Below are positions 56,919-64,000 of a stretch of 64,000 bases of DNA, one piece after another. The stretch covers positions 186,001-250,000 of the forward strand of contig NZ_JAIUIE010000004.1 in the NCBI RefSeq assembly GCF_020165495.1. Reading direction: 5' to 3'. This DNA comes from Mesorhizobium sp. BR1-1-16 (GTDB lineage: Bacteria; Pseudomonadota; Alphaproteobacteria; Rhizobiales; Kaistiaceae). Every line of letters begins with the position of its first letter. The first letter of the stretch is position 1. The translations under genes were made by a program, and so were the position numbers. Under the pieces are notes generated by a model. The model was not told the DNA's origin. It saw only the letters and a program-made list of their open reading frames with translations, and searched no databases.

Positions 56919-58834
56919 TCCTCGTCCTCCGGGTTGCCCTTGGGCCAGAACCAGGCGATCAGCGGAATCGCGGCCAGCAGACCGCCCCAGACAACGGCCG
57001 AGGGCGTGAAGATGGAGCCGACGAAGGCGGCGGTGGTGGCGATTGCGGCCAGCAGCGGCCATATCGAATTGTCGACCGAGGACTCGCGGAGTTCCGGTGT
57101 CGCCTCCGCGAGGCTGCCCGAAAGCAATTCGCGCGCATCGACCCGCAAACCCGAGACCACCGGGAGGCTATCGCGATCGTTCCACAGCGGTTCCCTGTGC
57201 GAGGCGTAGGGAATGCGCAGGAAATTATAGGGCGGCGGCGGCGACGGTGCTGCCCATTCGAGCGTGCCAGCGTTCCAAGGGTTGGGGCCAGCGACGATCC
57301 CATGCCTGAGGCTCCGGACGACATTCCAGCCCAGCACCGCGAAACTTGCCGCAAACACAACCGACATCAAGCTGATGAAGAGGTTGACCTCGCCCCACCC
57401 GCTGGCGGCGGGGTAAGTATAGACACGACGTGGCATCCCCTCGAGACCAAGGAGATGCATCGGAAAGAACGCGGCGTTGAAGCCAATGACGGCGAGCCAA
57501 AAGTTCCACCGCCCCAGACGCTCGTCCAACATCCGTCCGCTGATCTTGGGGAACCAGTAATAGATGGCGCTGAGGAGCGGAAAGACGGCCCCGCCGATCA
57601 GCACATAGTGAAAATGGGCGACGACGAAATAGGTGTCGTGCACCTGGAGATCGAGCGGCACCGACGCGACCATGACGCCGGTCAGGCCGCCGATGACGAA
57701 GGTGAAGATAAAGCCAAGCACGAACAGCAGCGGCGTCTTCAGGATCGGCCGCCCAAGCCAGAGCGTCGCGATCCAGCAGAAGATTTGGATGCCGCTGGGG
57801 ATGGCGATCAGCATGCTGGAGGCGGTGAAGAAGCTCTCGCCGAGTTGCGGCAGCCCGGTCGCGAACATGTGGTGAACCCAGAGCCCAAACGACAGGAAGC
57901 CGATTGCGATCAGCGCCAACACCAGCGCTTGATAGCCGAAGATCGGGCGCTGGCAAAAGGTGGGTACGATCGCCGAGACCATCCCTGTCGCCGGAATGAA
58001 GATGATGTAGACCTCCGGGTGGCCGAAGAACCAGAACAGGTGCTGCCACAGGAGGGGGTCTCCGCCCTCGGCCGGATTGAAGAACTGCGTCCCGACCAGC
58101 CGGTCCAGGATCAGCATCGTGCTGGAGATCATCACAGCCGGCATCGCGAACATGATCGCGAAAGAGGTGACCAGCATCGCCCAGACAAAGAGCGGGATCC
58201 GGTCCAGCGACATGCCCGGAGCACGCTGCTTGAAGATGGTGGCGATCAGCGAGACGGCGACGGCGAGGGCCGACACCTCGGTGAACGTGACCATCTGCGC
58301 CCAGAAATCCGACCGCTTGCCGAAGGAAAACTCGGGGCCGGCGAGCGGGACATAGGAGAACCAGCCGTTCTCGGCGCCCGTGTTGAAAGCAAACGCGATC
58401 CAGATCATCGCGCCGCCGAACAGATAGACCCAGTAGCTGAAGGCGTTCAGCCGGGGAAATGCGATGTTGCGGGTCCCGACCATCAACGGCACGAGATAGA
58501 CCGCGACGGCTTCCATCACTGGCACGGCGAAAAGGAACATCATCGTCGTTCCGTGCATGCTGAACAACTGGTTGTAGAGGTCGGGGCCCATCAGGCTGTT
58601 TTCGGGCACCGATAGCTGCAGCCGCATCGCCAGCGCTGCCAGGCCGGCGAGGGCGAGGAACACAAACGCCGTAACGATGTAGCGGCGGCCGACCATCTTG
58701 TGGTCGACGGTGGCGAGCCAGCCATAGAAGCCGCGCGGCGTTTCCCACGTCCTTGCCAGAATGCCATCGAGCGTCGGATCGTCGAGATCGGTGTCGCGGA
58801 GGTCCTTCGTCATGTCGGCAGGATGCGATGTCAT
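56915..58834 (-). CDS. ctaD: Heme-copper oxidase subunit I (caa3-like) with altered proton channels
   Basis: A 639-residue catalytic subunit with 12 or more spans and an extra C-terminal part typical of caa3-type subunit I. Heme/copper ligands are intact: H94 (heme a), H272 with cross-linking Y276 and E274 in GHPEVY, H321-H322 (CuB), H407 and H409. Key proton-channel residues are not: position N123 (GTRNIAFPRLN) is where A-type enzymes have the D-channel Asp (D132 in Rhodobacter), the nearby N121 is V112, and Q350 (PSGIQIF) replaces the K-channel Lys (K362). These assignments come from ungapped motif spacing. The enzyme should still reduce oxygen, but pumping may be changed. It overlaps both neighbours by four bases. 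Confidence 0.92.
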   Translation of the reverse strand: MTSHPADMTKDLRDTDLDDPTLDGILARTWETPRGFYGWLATVDHKMVGRRYIVTAFVFLALAGLAALAMRLQLSVPENSLMGPDLYNQLFSMHGTTMMFLFAVPVMEAVAVYLVPLMVGTRNIAFPRLNAFSYWVYLFGGAMIWIAFAFNTGAENGWFSYVPLAGPEFSFGKRSDFWAQMVTFTEVSALAVAVSLIATIFKQRAPGMSLDRIPLFVWAMLVTSFAIMFAMPAVMISSTMLILDRLVGTQFFNPAEGGDPLLWQHLFWFFGHPEVYIIFIPATGMVSAIVPTFCQRPIFGYQALVLALIAIGFLSFGLWVHHMFATGLPQLGESFFTASSMLIAIPSGIQIFCWIATLWLGRPILKTPLLFVLGFIFTFVIGGLTGVMVASVPLDLQVHDTYFVVAHFHYVLIGGAVFPLLSAIYYWFPKISGRMLDERLGRWNFWLAVIGFNAAFFPMHLLGLEGMPRRVYTYPAASGWGEVNLFISLMSVVFAASFAVLGWNVVRSLRHGIVAGPNPWNAGTLEWAAPSPPPPYNFLRIPYASHREPLWNDRDSLPVVSGLRVDARELLSGSLAEATPELRESSVDNSIWPLLAAIATTAAFVGSIFTPSAVVWGGLLAAIPLIAWFWPKGNPEDEE

Positions 58835-59862
58835 TGCAGCCCCGCCACATAGGCAACGACGGCGTTGAGTTCGTCCGGATCGAGAGCGACGCGCGGCATG
58901 TTGGTGCCCGGCTTGATGGCCTGCGGATCAGCGATCCAGGCGGCGAGGCTTCCACGGCTGAGCGGCAGGGTGCCCGCGGCAACCGTCTTGCGACTGGCGA
59001 CATGCGTCAGGTCCGGACCGACCTTTCCGCCAGCCGGCGTGCCCCGCACCGTGTGGCAGATGGAGCATCCCCGCGAAAGAAAGACGCGCTGTCCCGCTGC
59101 CGCCTCCTCCCCGGTCGGAGACGCCGCGGTCGCGACTTGGCGGCTCCGCCATGCTTCGAAATCCGGGATTTCGTCCGCCACGACGAGAAAGGACATATGC
59201 GCGTGCTGGTAGCCGCAGAACTCGGCGCATTGGCCACGATAGACGCCGGGTCGCTCGGCCTTCAAATAGATCTCGTTCTGGTGACCGGGAATGAGGTCTT
59301 CCTTGCCCGCGAGGCTCGGAACCCAAAAGCTGTGAATCACATCATTGGACTCGAGCTTTACCTTTACCGGCTGCCCGACCGGGATGTGAATTTCATTCGC
59401 CGTGGTGAAGGTCCGATTGGCCTGACTGTCTTCGTAGCGGACCTGCCACCACCACTGGTCGCCCGTCACAAGCAATGTCAGCGTCTCCCGTCCTCGCAGG
59501 CTGGCCAGCGTTCGTCCGGTCATGAAGCTCCAGGTGGTAAGCCCGATCAGGATCGCAGCCGTCAATCCGATCGCCGTCGATACGGCAATGGTCGCGAACG
59601 CCTCGGGTCGGGATCGGCGCTCAAGAGGTGCTGCCAACCGTTCGGCGAGGCTGCGGCGCCGACGCAAGGCGCCGATCATGGCGAAAATGACCAGAAGCCA
59701 GATGCCGGCCGAAAGGGCCGTGAAGCCGTAGAACTGCCGAAGCACAGCCTCCGCACTCTGACCGTGCGCATCCAGAGCGGATTGCCAGACGTTGCAGGCG
59801 GTGAGCCCGAGCGGCGCACTTACCACCAGAACAAAACGGACGTTCCCTGCTCGGCCGCTCAT
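58831..59862 (-). CDS. ctaC: Cytochrome c oxidase subunit II with fused cytochrome c (caa3-type)
   Basis: A 343-residue lipoprotein-type subunit II. An N-terminal lipobox (LTAC near residue 23) is followed by two spans (FYGFTALSAGIWLLVIFAMI and VSTAIGLTAAILIGLTTWSF), the CuA cupredoxin domain (HIPVGQPVKVKLESNDVIHS, then the CuA loop GQCAEFCGYQHAHMSF with Cys-x3-Cys, His and Met), and a C-terminal cytochrome c domain with CSICH (residues about 265-335) and a Met in GTNMPRV. It takes electrons from the cytochromes c of the operon and hands them to subunit I. It overlaps subunit I and the cytochrome c gene by four bases each. Confidence 0.92.
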   Translation of the reverse strand: MSGRAGNVRFVLVVSAPLGLTACNVWQSALDAHGQSAEAVLRQFYGFTALSAGIWLLVIFAMIGALRRRRSLAERLAAPLERRSRPEAFATIAVSTAIGLTAAILIGLTTWSFMTGRTLASLRGRETLTLLVTGDQWWWQVRYEDSQANRTFTTANEIHIPVGQPVKVKLESNDVIHSFWVPSLAGKEDLIPGHQNEIYLKAERPGVYRGQCAEFCGYQHAHMSFLVVADEIPDFEAWRSRQVATAASPTGEEAAAGQRVFLSRGCSICHTVRGTPAGGKVGPDLTHVASRKTVAAGTLPLSRGSLAAWIADPQAIKPGTNMPRVALDPDELNAVVAYVAGLQ

Positions 59863-60428
59863 TGCGTGCCTCTCGATGCCGGCAAGGGCTGGCCTCCCGT
59901 GGTCGGCGGGCTGGGCGGACGCCGGTTTTCAGCAGGGAAAGGGTTCAGGTCATCGTTGCGCTGCGGCGCCACGTTCTTCGACAGGTTTCCGCCCATGGAG
60001 CGGACAAAGGCGGCGATCTCCCAGATCTGGTCGTCCGGGATCTTGCCGCGGAAAGAAGGCATGCCGTTCGGCCTCCCCTCCCTGATGGTCGCGACGATGT
60101 TCTCGATGGTGCCGCCATAGATCCACTTGTCGTCCATCAAGGGAGGACCGGAGTCGCCACCGCCCATGGCGTGACATCCATTGCAGTTGAACCAAGTGAA
60201 CAGTCGCTTGCCCTGAGCGACGTGATACGCATTGCCCTCGAAGGTGGCGGCCCGGCCGGACGTGGCAACCTGAGGCGGTGTGGCCCCGGGGGAAAGGCTC
60301 GACAGGGCAACCTCGTCGCGATCGCCGCTCTCTGCGCGCTCGGATTTGAATTCACGTTTCTCGCGCTCGCATCCGGATGTCAGCAGCAGCGCCGCGAGCA
60401 GGACTGTCGACGCTGCGCTCCTCATCAT
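59859..60428 (-). CDS. Cytochrome c lipoprotein of the dehydrogenase/oxidase operon
   Basis: A 189-residue exported monoheme cytochrome c. LLAALLLTSGCEREK gives a lipobox, so it is probably a membrane-anchored lipoprotein. The heme motif is CNGCH in FTWFNCNGCHAMGGGDSGPP, with a Met in GRPNGMPSFRGKIPD as second axial ligand, then the family helix IWEIAAFVRSMGG. The C-terminal 35 residues are Pro-rich. In PQQ alcohol systems such a cytochrome (XoxG/ExaB-like) accepts electrons from the dehydrogenase. It overlaps both neighbours by four bases. A cytochrome cL-like assignment would need biochemical proof. Confidence 0.85.
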   Translation of the reverse strand: MMRSAASTVLLAALLLTSGCEREKREFKSERAESGDRDEVALSSLSPGATPPQVATSGRAATFEGNAYHVAQGKRLFTWFNCNGCHAMGGGDSGPPLMDDKWIYGGTIENIVATIREGRPNGMPSFRGKIPDDQIWEIAAFVRSMGGNLSKNVAPQRNDDLNPFPAENRRPPSPPTTGGQPLPASRGTQ

Positions 60429-61291
60429 TGTCCAGCCTCGCTGCTAACTGCCCCTCTCGCCGCAAGAGTCGGCGTAGTCCCCGACAGACGCTCGAAGCGC
60501 GGCACGCCGTAGGCGGCGAGCACGGCGTCAATGTCGGAGCGTCGGCGCCGCAAGGCGTCGTCCACCTCGCGCCGCAAGGTCGCATCGTCCTTGCGGACGC
60601 CCATCGAAATGTCGAACACCATCGGCAGCATCGGCCCGTCGATTTCGGGCGCGACCTTGGCGAGAGCGAGAGGCACCGCGCTCGACCGTGCGAAATAGCC
60701 CGCCGTCGGGCCCCAGACGAGGGCGACGTTGACTTCACCGTTCGCGACTGCATCGACGATGCGCCGGCCCGGCTCTGGATCAGCAAAATTCCCGTAGATC
60801 GGATAGCCGCGCAGATTACCGACGATCCCCCGCCTGGCCAGCGCATGGGCAGGCGGCGTATTGGCTCCGTCGTCGCCGACCAGTTGGACGCCCACCTTCA
60901 ACCATCGCAACCGGGGGTCATCAAGCGAGGCGATATCGAGATGATCGGCAGCCCGGGTGACGAAAACATAGCCCGAGCGGTAATAGGGCCGTGTCGTGCG
61001 CAGCATTTCCAGGTTCGAGGCAATGCCCATCACAAGATCGCAGGTGCCGGCATTCAGCGTGTTGCGGAGAAAACCGCGGCGCTGCGCCCACCAGCGATAG
61101 GTGACGCTCGCCTTGAGCTCGTCGGCAACGATCCGGGCGATCCGGTTCTCGAAACCCTGCTGCTTCTCATTCGAGAAAGGCAGGTCGTTCGGATCTCCGC
61201 AGAAGCGCAATTCGCGGCCGTCAGCGGCACCATGGGCACCGGCCATGAAGGCGAGGATGACGGCTATCCTCCTAAGGGAGGCGGAACACAT
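60425..61291 (-). CDS. Quinoprotein-associated periplasmic binding protein (XoxJ/MoxJ-like)
   Basis: A 288-residue periplasmic protein with a signal peptide (RRIAVILAFMAGAHGAA). The mature part has the SBP-3-like fold: LRFCGDPNDLPFSNEKQQGF then ENRIARIVADELKASVTYRW, the hallmark RRGFLRNTLNAGTCDLVMGI and RTTRPYYRSGYVFVTR, VGVQLVGDDGANTPPAHALA. Such XoxJ/MoxJ-type proteins always stand beside PQQ methanol or alcohol dehydrogenases and are thought to help activate them, not to feed an ABC transporter. I use ATG 61291 (GGGAGG at eight bases), which overlaps the end of the dehydrogenase gene by 20 bases. Confidence 0.88.
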   Translation of the reverse strand: MCSASLRRIAVILAFMAGAHGAADGRELRFCGDPNDLPFSNEKQQGFENRIARIVADELKASVTYRWWAQRRGFLRNTLNAGTCDLVMGIASNLEMLRTTRPYYRSGYVFVTRAADHLDIASLDDPRLRWLKVGVQLVGDDGANTPPAHALARRGIVGNLRGYPIYGNFADPEPGRRIVDAVANGEVNVALVWGPTAGYFARSSAVPLALAKVAPEIDGPMLPMVFDISMGVRKDDATLRREVDDALRRRRSDIDAVLAAYGVPRFERLSGTTPTLAARGAVSSEAGQ

Positions 61292-63065
61292 AGAGCGTCC
61301 CTCCCGCGGTCGTATAATCGGGCAGATTGCGGGTCGCGTTGACGAATCCCTTCGCCGCCGTGGCGTCGCGTCGGTCAAGCTGTCCCGATACGATCGCCCC
61401 CGCCCATCCGCCGACGCCCGAGAGGATAGCGACATACTGATGGCCATCGGGACCGCGATAGGTCGTGGGCTGGCCGATGATGCCAGAACCGGTCCTGAAC
61501 TGCCAAAGCAGCCTTCCCGTTCGCGCGTCCAGCGCTTTGAACCAGCCCTCCATCGTGCCGTAGAAGACGACATCGCCTGCGGTCGCGAGCGTGCTGCTCC
61601 AGACCGGAAATGGTTCCTTCAGGGACCATGCCGGCTTCTGCGCGGCGATGTCCCAGGCGGTATATTCGCCCATATTGCCGCCGGGGCCGGCATGCATGGT
61701 GACATTGGCGCCGATATAGGGCGTTCCCGCAATATAGTTCGGCTCGACCCCTTCGTAATCCATGCACAGATTGTTGTGCGGTATGTAGATGTATCCGGTT
61801 CGAACCGAGAAGGCCGACGGATTCCAGTCCTTAGCGCCGGGGGCCGTCGGGCAAATGTCCCGCACGACCTTGTTCATGACGGGCGCCTTGTCCGGATTCT
61901 CGATCAGCCGGCCTGTCTTCATATCGACGCCGCGCGAGGCATTGAGATAGGCGAAGGCTTTGGCGGAGAGCACTTCTCCCGTCGTCCGATCAAGCACGTA
62001 CAGGTAGCCGTTGCGCTCCGGCCGAACGAGCACCTTGCGCGGCTTGCCCTGCCACGGCATGTCGAGGAGGATTTGCTCGTTAATGCCGTCATGATCATAG
62101 AGGTCGTGCGGGCTCCACTGGTAGAACCACCGCGCGGCGCCTGTATCGGGATCGCGCGCGAAGATGCCCGCCGTCCATTTGTTGTCGCCGGGACGCGCGT
62201 CGGGGTTCCAGGGACCGGGATTTCCTGTGCCGTAATAGATCAGGTTGAGATCGGGGTCATAGGAGAGCCACCCCCAGACATTGCCGCCGCCTTGCTGCCA
62301 GGCATCTGGCGGCCAGGTGGTCACGCCGAGGTCCTTCCCCCTGTCCATGTCATAGAAGGGCTTGAAGTCCGGCCCGATCAGGACATCCGCGTCCGGGCCG
62401 GTGCTGAATGCTTTCCAGACGCTCTTCCCCGTTGCCGCATCGAGGGCCACGATCCAGCCGCGCACACCGTATTCGCCACCTGAATTGCCGACAAATACCT
62501 TGCCGCGTGCGAACAGCGGCGCCATCGTCATCGTCTCGCCGATATTGATGTCGCCGAGCTTCACATTCCAGATTTCCCGGCCGGTCGCCGCATCGACCGC
62601 CACCGTGTGGGAATCGAGCGTCGTGTAATAGATCCGGCCATCGCCATAGGTCGGGCCGCGATTGACCACATCGCAACAGGCAACCCCCTGCGCGGCAGCC
62701 TCCGGCTTGGGTTCATATTTCCACTTGAGCGGCGCGCCGGGCCTGGTGAGGTCCAGCGCATACAGAATGAGCGGATAGGGCGCGAGCACATACATCGTGC
62801 TCCCGACAACGATCGGCGCGGATTCGTGACCACGGACGACACCGGTCGAGAATGTGAAATCGACTCGGAGATTGGCAACGTTGGCGGTGTTGATCTCGTC
62901 GAGGCCGCTGTACCGGGTGCTCGCATAGTTCTTCGCCGGCATCACCCACTGGCCGTCCTCCTGTGGGGAAGCCGACGGTGGCGGCACGATCGACTGGCCG
63001 AGGCACAAGCTCGTCATTGCAACAAAAGCGATGGTGCAAAGCCCAACCAGGCTTCGATGCTTCAT
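61272..63065 (-). CDS. PQQ-dependent alcohol dehydrogenase, predicted lanthanide type
   Basis: A 597-residue periplasmic quinoprotein of the methanol/ethanol dehydrogenase family; eight-bladed propeller with tryptophan-docking motifs. The signal peptide is HRSLVGLCTIAFVAMTSLCLGQ. The vicinal CysCys ring-forming pair is at 130-131 (GVACCDVV), the metal-binding Glu198 in GGEYG and Asn282 in GTGNPGPWNPD, and the catalytic Asp324 in LYDHDGIN is followed two residues later by Asp326. That second Asp is the extra metal ligand known from lanthanide-dependent XoxF/ExaF/PedH enzymes; calcium MxaF has Ala there. Substrate alcohol unknown. ATG 63065 follows GGGAG and lies 36 bases after an exact EcfG-type -10, heading the nine-gene operon. 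Confidence 0.92.
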   Translation of the reverse strand: MKHRSLVGLCTIAFVAMTSLCLGQSIVPPPSASPQEDGQWVMPAKNYASTRYSGLDEINTANVANLRVDFTFSTGVVRGHESAPIVVGSTMYVLAPYPLILYALDLTRPGAPLKWKYEPKPEAAAQGVACCDVVNRGPTYGDGRIYYTTLDSHTVAVDAATGREIWNVKLGDINIGETMTMAPLFARGKVFVGNSGGEYGVRGWIVALDAATGKSVWKAFSTGPDADVLIGPDFKPFYDMDRGKDLGVTTWPPDAWQQGGGNVWGWLSYDPDLNLIYYGTGNPGPWNPDARPGDNKWTAGIFARDPDTGAARWFYQWSPHDLYDHDGINEQILLDMPWQGKPRKVLVRPERNGYLYVLDRTTGEVLSAKAFAYLNASRGVDMKTGRLIENPDKAPVMNKVVRDICPTAPGAKDWNPSAFSVRTGYIYIPHNNLCMDYEGVEPNYIAGTPYIGANVTMHAGPGGNMGEYTAWDIAAQKPAWSLKEPFPVWSSTLATAGDVVFYGTMEGWFKALDARTGRLLWQFRTGSGIIGQPTTYRGPDGHQYVAILSGVGGWAGAIVSGQLDRRDATAAKGFVNATRNLPDYTTAGGTLYVFRLP

Positions 63066-63100
63066 CGACGCCAACTCCCGCATGGTACCATCAGACATCG

Positions 63101-63125
63101 AACGCCTCGGCGGGGATTCCGTTCC
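63101..63125 (-). promoter_or_regulatory. EcfG-type stress promoter of the PQQ/oxidase operon
   Basis: On the minus strand GGAAC (63125-63121), 17 bases, GTT (63103-63101), preceded by C and followed by CG. It stands 36 bases before the dehydrogenase ATG at 63065. It also supports that ATG, because the next upstream in-frame ATG (63083) and the frame start at 63098 would be at or before the expected transcription start. Confidence 0.8.
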
Positions 63126-63144
63126 AGATCAGAGACGACCGGAC

Positions 63145-63948
63145 CTAGAAATCGCGTCGCTTCCAGAAACCGCGGCCGGGGTTATAGCCCCAGGTCGCAA
63201 GGCCTTGAAAGACGATCAACGCACCGCTCACAACGGCCAGAGATGGCCAGTTCACTTGGCAATAAAGCGCGAAGCGGATCAGTTCGACGGCATGGCTGAA
63301 CGGGTTGGTGGCAGCGATCCATCCGAGCCAGGCATTGGCGTCGTCGAGCTTCCAGAGCGGATAAAGGGCAGTCGATGCAAAAAAGAGCGGAAAGATCACG
63401 AAGTTCATCACGCCAGCGAAATTCTCGAGCTGGCGGATCAGCGACGAGATCAACAAGCCCAAGGCGCCGAGCATCGTCCCGGCAAGGATGAGGGCCGGCA
63501 GCGCGGCGACATAGCCGAGCGCCGGCGGCCGCACATCCCAGAGGCGCGCGAGGAAGAGGAAGACGTAGACCACCGGCAGAACGACAACGACGCTCGCCAG
63601 GAGCCTTGCCAGAAGAACGAACCAGCGTGGCAATGGACTGGTAAGTAGCAGCCGCATGCTGCCCATCTCGCGGTCGTAGACCATCGACAGCGAACTTTGC
63701 ATGCCGTGAAAGAGGAGCATCATGCCCGCGAGGCCCGGCGCGATATAGGTCTCGTAAAGGATGTAGCTGCGATAGGGCGGCGTCGGCGAGAGACCGAGTA
63801 CTGCACGGAAGCCCGCCGCGAAAATGGCGAGCCAGACCAACGGGCGGATCAACGCCGAGACCAGGCGTCCGCGCTGGCGGAGCATGCGCAGCCCCTCCCG
63901 TCTCAAGATGCCCATGAAGGCGCGCGCACAATGAAACGGCGTCGTCAT
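63145..63948 (-). CDS. ABC-2-type transporter permease (PedC-like)
   Basis: A 267-residue integral membrane permease of the ABC-2 family. Six spans can be drawn: LVSALIRPLVWLAIFAAGFR, IAPGLAGMMLLFHGMQSSLS, LARLLASVVVVLPVVYVFLF, YVAALPALILAGTMLGALGL, FAGVMNFVIFPLFFASTALY and WPSLAVVSGALIVFQGLATW. The pattern fits the PedC permease found with PQQ alcohol dehydrogenase systems. It is separated from the dehydrogenase by 79 bases containing the stress promoter, so the transporter is a different transcription unit. Its start overlaps the end of an upstream frame (ATGA), most likely the ATPase. Confidence 0.83.
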   Translation of the reverse strand: MTTPFHCARAFMGILRREGLRMLRQRGRLVSALIRPLVWLAIFAAGFRAVLGLSPTPPYRSYILYETYIAPGLAGMMLLFHGMQSSLSMVYDREMGSMRLLLTSPLPRWFVLLARLLASVVVVLPVVYVFLFLARLWDVRPPALGYVAALPALILAGTMLGALGLLISSLIRQLENFAGVMNFVIFPLFFASTALYPLWKLDDANAWLGWIAATNPFSHAVELIRFALYCQVNWPSLAVVSGALIVFQGLATWGYNPGRGFWKRRDF

Positions 63949-64000
63949 GGCCCTGCCTCGGCATGGACGGAGCCAATGTCGCCTGTGCGACCATTACGGA
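63945..64000 (-). CDS. Partial gene, probable ABC transporter ATPase C-terminus
   Basis: Only the last 17 codons are in the window (about RNGRTGDIGSVHAEAGP then TGA). They overlap the permease ATG by four bases. The position, overlap and strand suggest the ATP-binding subunit of the same transporter, but the visible residues carry no ABC motif, so this is context only. Confidence 0.4.
   Translation of the reverse strand, partial: RNGRTGDIGSVHAEAGP

Noticed and set aside
56876-58615. A 579-residue open frame on the plus strand opposite oxidase subunit I
   Set aside because: It is the antisense of a clear cytochrome oxidase gene, is made of charged low-complexity sequence and has no family pattern.
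57225-59003. A 592-residue minus-strand frame overlapping oxidase subunits I and II
   Set aside because: Out-of-frame translation of the same strand; Arg/His-rich and without membrane spans, unlike the real subunits.
1-64000. CRISPR array, rRNA or complete tRNA genes
   Set aside because: No regularly spaced repeats or rRNA-like blocks were seen, and the only tRNA-like sequence is the 3' fragment at 1374.

Overview
The window is high-GC DNA with the gene families and promoter grammar of an alphaproteobacterium, most likely Hyphomicrobiales (Rhizobiales). Evidence is an EcfG-type ECF sigma factor with GGAAC-N17-GTT promoters, HWE-family kinase signalling, DUF6894, DUF4142, DUF2934 and KGG stress proteins, and a PQQ alcohol dehydrogenase system. 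Genus cannot be fixed from what I can see.

Left end (1-14.4 kb). After an alpha/beta hydrolase there is a 3' fragment of a tRNA-Arg(CCG) gene (1374-1420) followed directly by a tyrosine integrase (1599-2942). This is the usual left edge of an integrative element, whose right end (an intact tRNA-Arg) is not in the window. Behind it lies a patchwork of gene fragments (LysR, zinc alcohol dehydrogenase, SDR), small hypothetical genes, a Mu-type Gam plus orphan DNA adenine methylase pair, and an IS3 transposase remnant, mixed with stress genes (DUF892, a low-affinity iron permease-like protein, a CheY-like receiver, KGG protein, DUF4142).

Middle (14.6-42 kb). A glucose/sorbosone dehydrogenase-YbhB fusion and a PoxB-like enzyme lie divergent from a small membrane protein and a metallo-beta-lactamase-fold enzyme, across a palindromic bidirectional promoter. 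Then come a Crp/Fnr regulator, a possible NepR-like small protein and two carbohydrate operons. One runs from inositol-phosphate synthase (29622) down to an F420-hydrogenase-beta-like protein (23710) and includes a clan-A glycosidase that looks circularly permuted. The other is a seven-gene nucleotide-sugar/glycosyltransferase operon (39758 to 32135). Between them sit an EcfG-type sigma factor and an unusual PRTase-kinase-like fusion.

Right (42-64 kb). A 1030-residue CheB-CheR-PAS-HWE kinase, a receiver and a second CheB come first, then manganese catalase, DUF4142, DUF2243, aldo/keto reductase, DUF2934 proteins, an SDR and a zinc alcohol dehydrogenase. Last is a nine-gene, almost completely overlapping operon (63065 to 54503) that encodes a PQQ alcohol dehydrogenase with the lanthanide-type Asp, its periplasmic binding protein, cytochromes c and a complete caa3-like oxidase, in effect a private alcohol-to-oxygen electron chain. 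A PedC-like ABC permease lies upstream of it.

The unifying signal is the general stress response. By eye I find 14 sites (15 promoters) of exact form GGAAC-N17-GTT just upstream of genes and correctly oriented. About one to two would be expected by chance in both strands of this window. They control the PQQ/oxidase operon, both carbohydrate operons, the catalase and most small stress genes. The sigma factor, a protein joining a receiver domain to a sigma-region-2-like module, a NepR-like protein and an HWE kinase are encoded in the same stretch, so the region resembles a stress-response island carrying its own control parts. All function calls rest on motif recognition; no database search was run.
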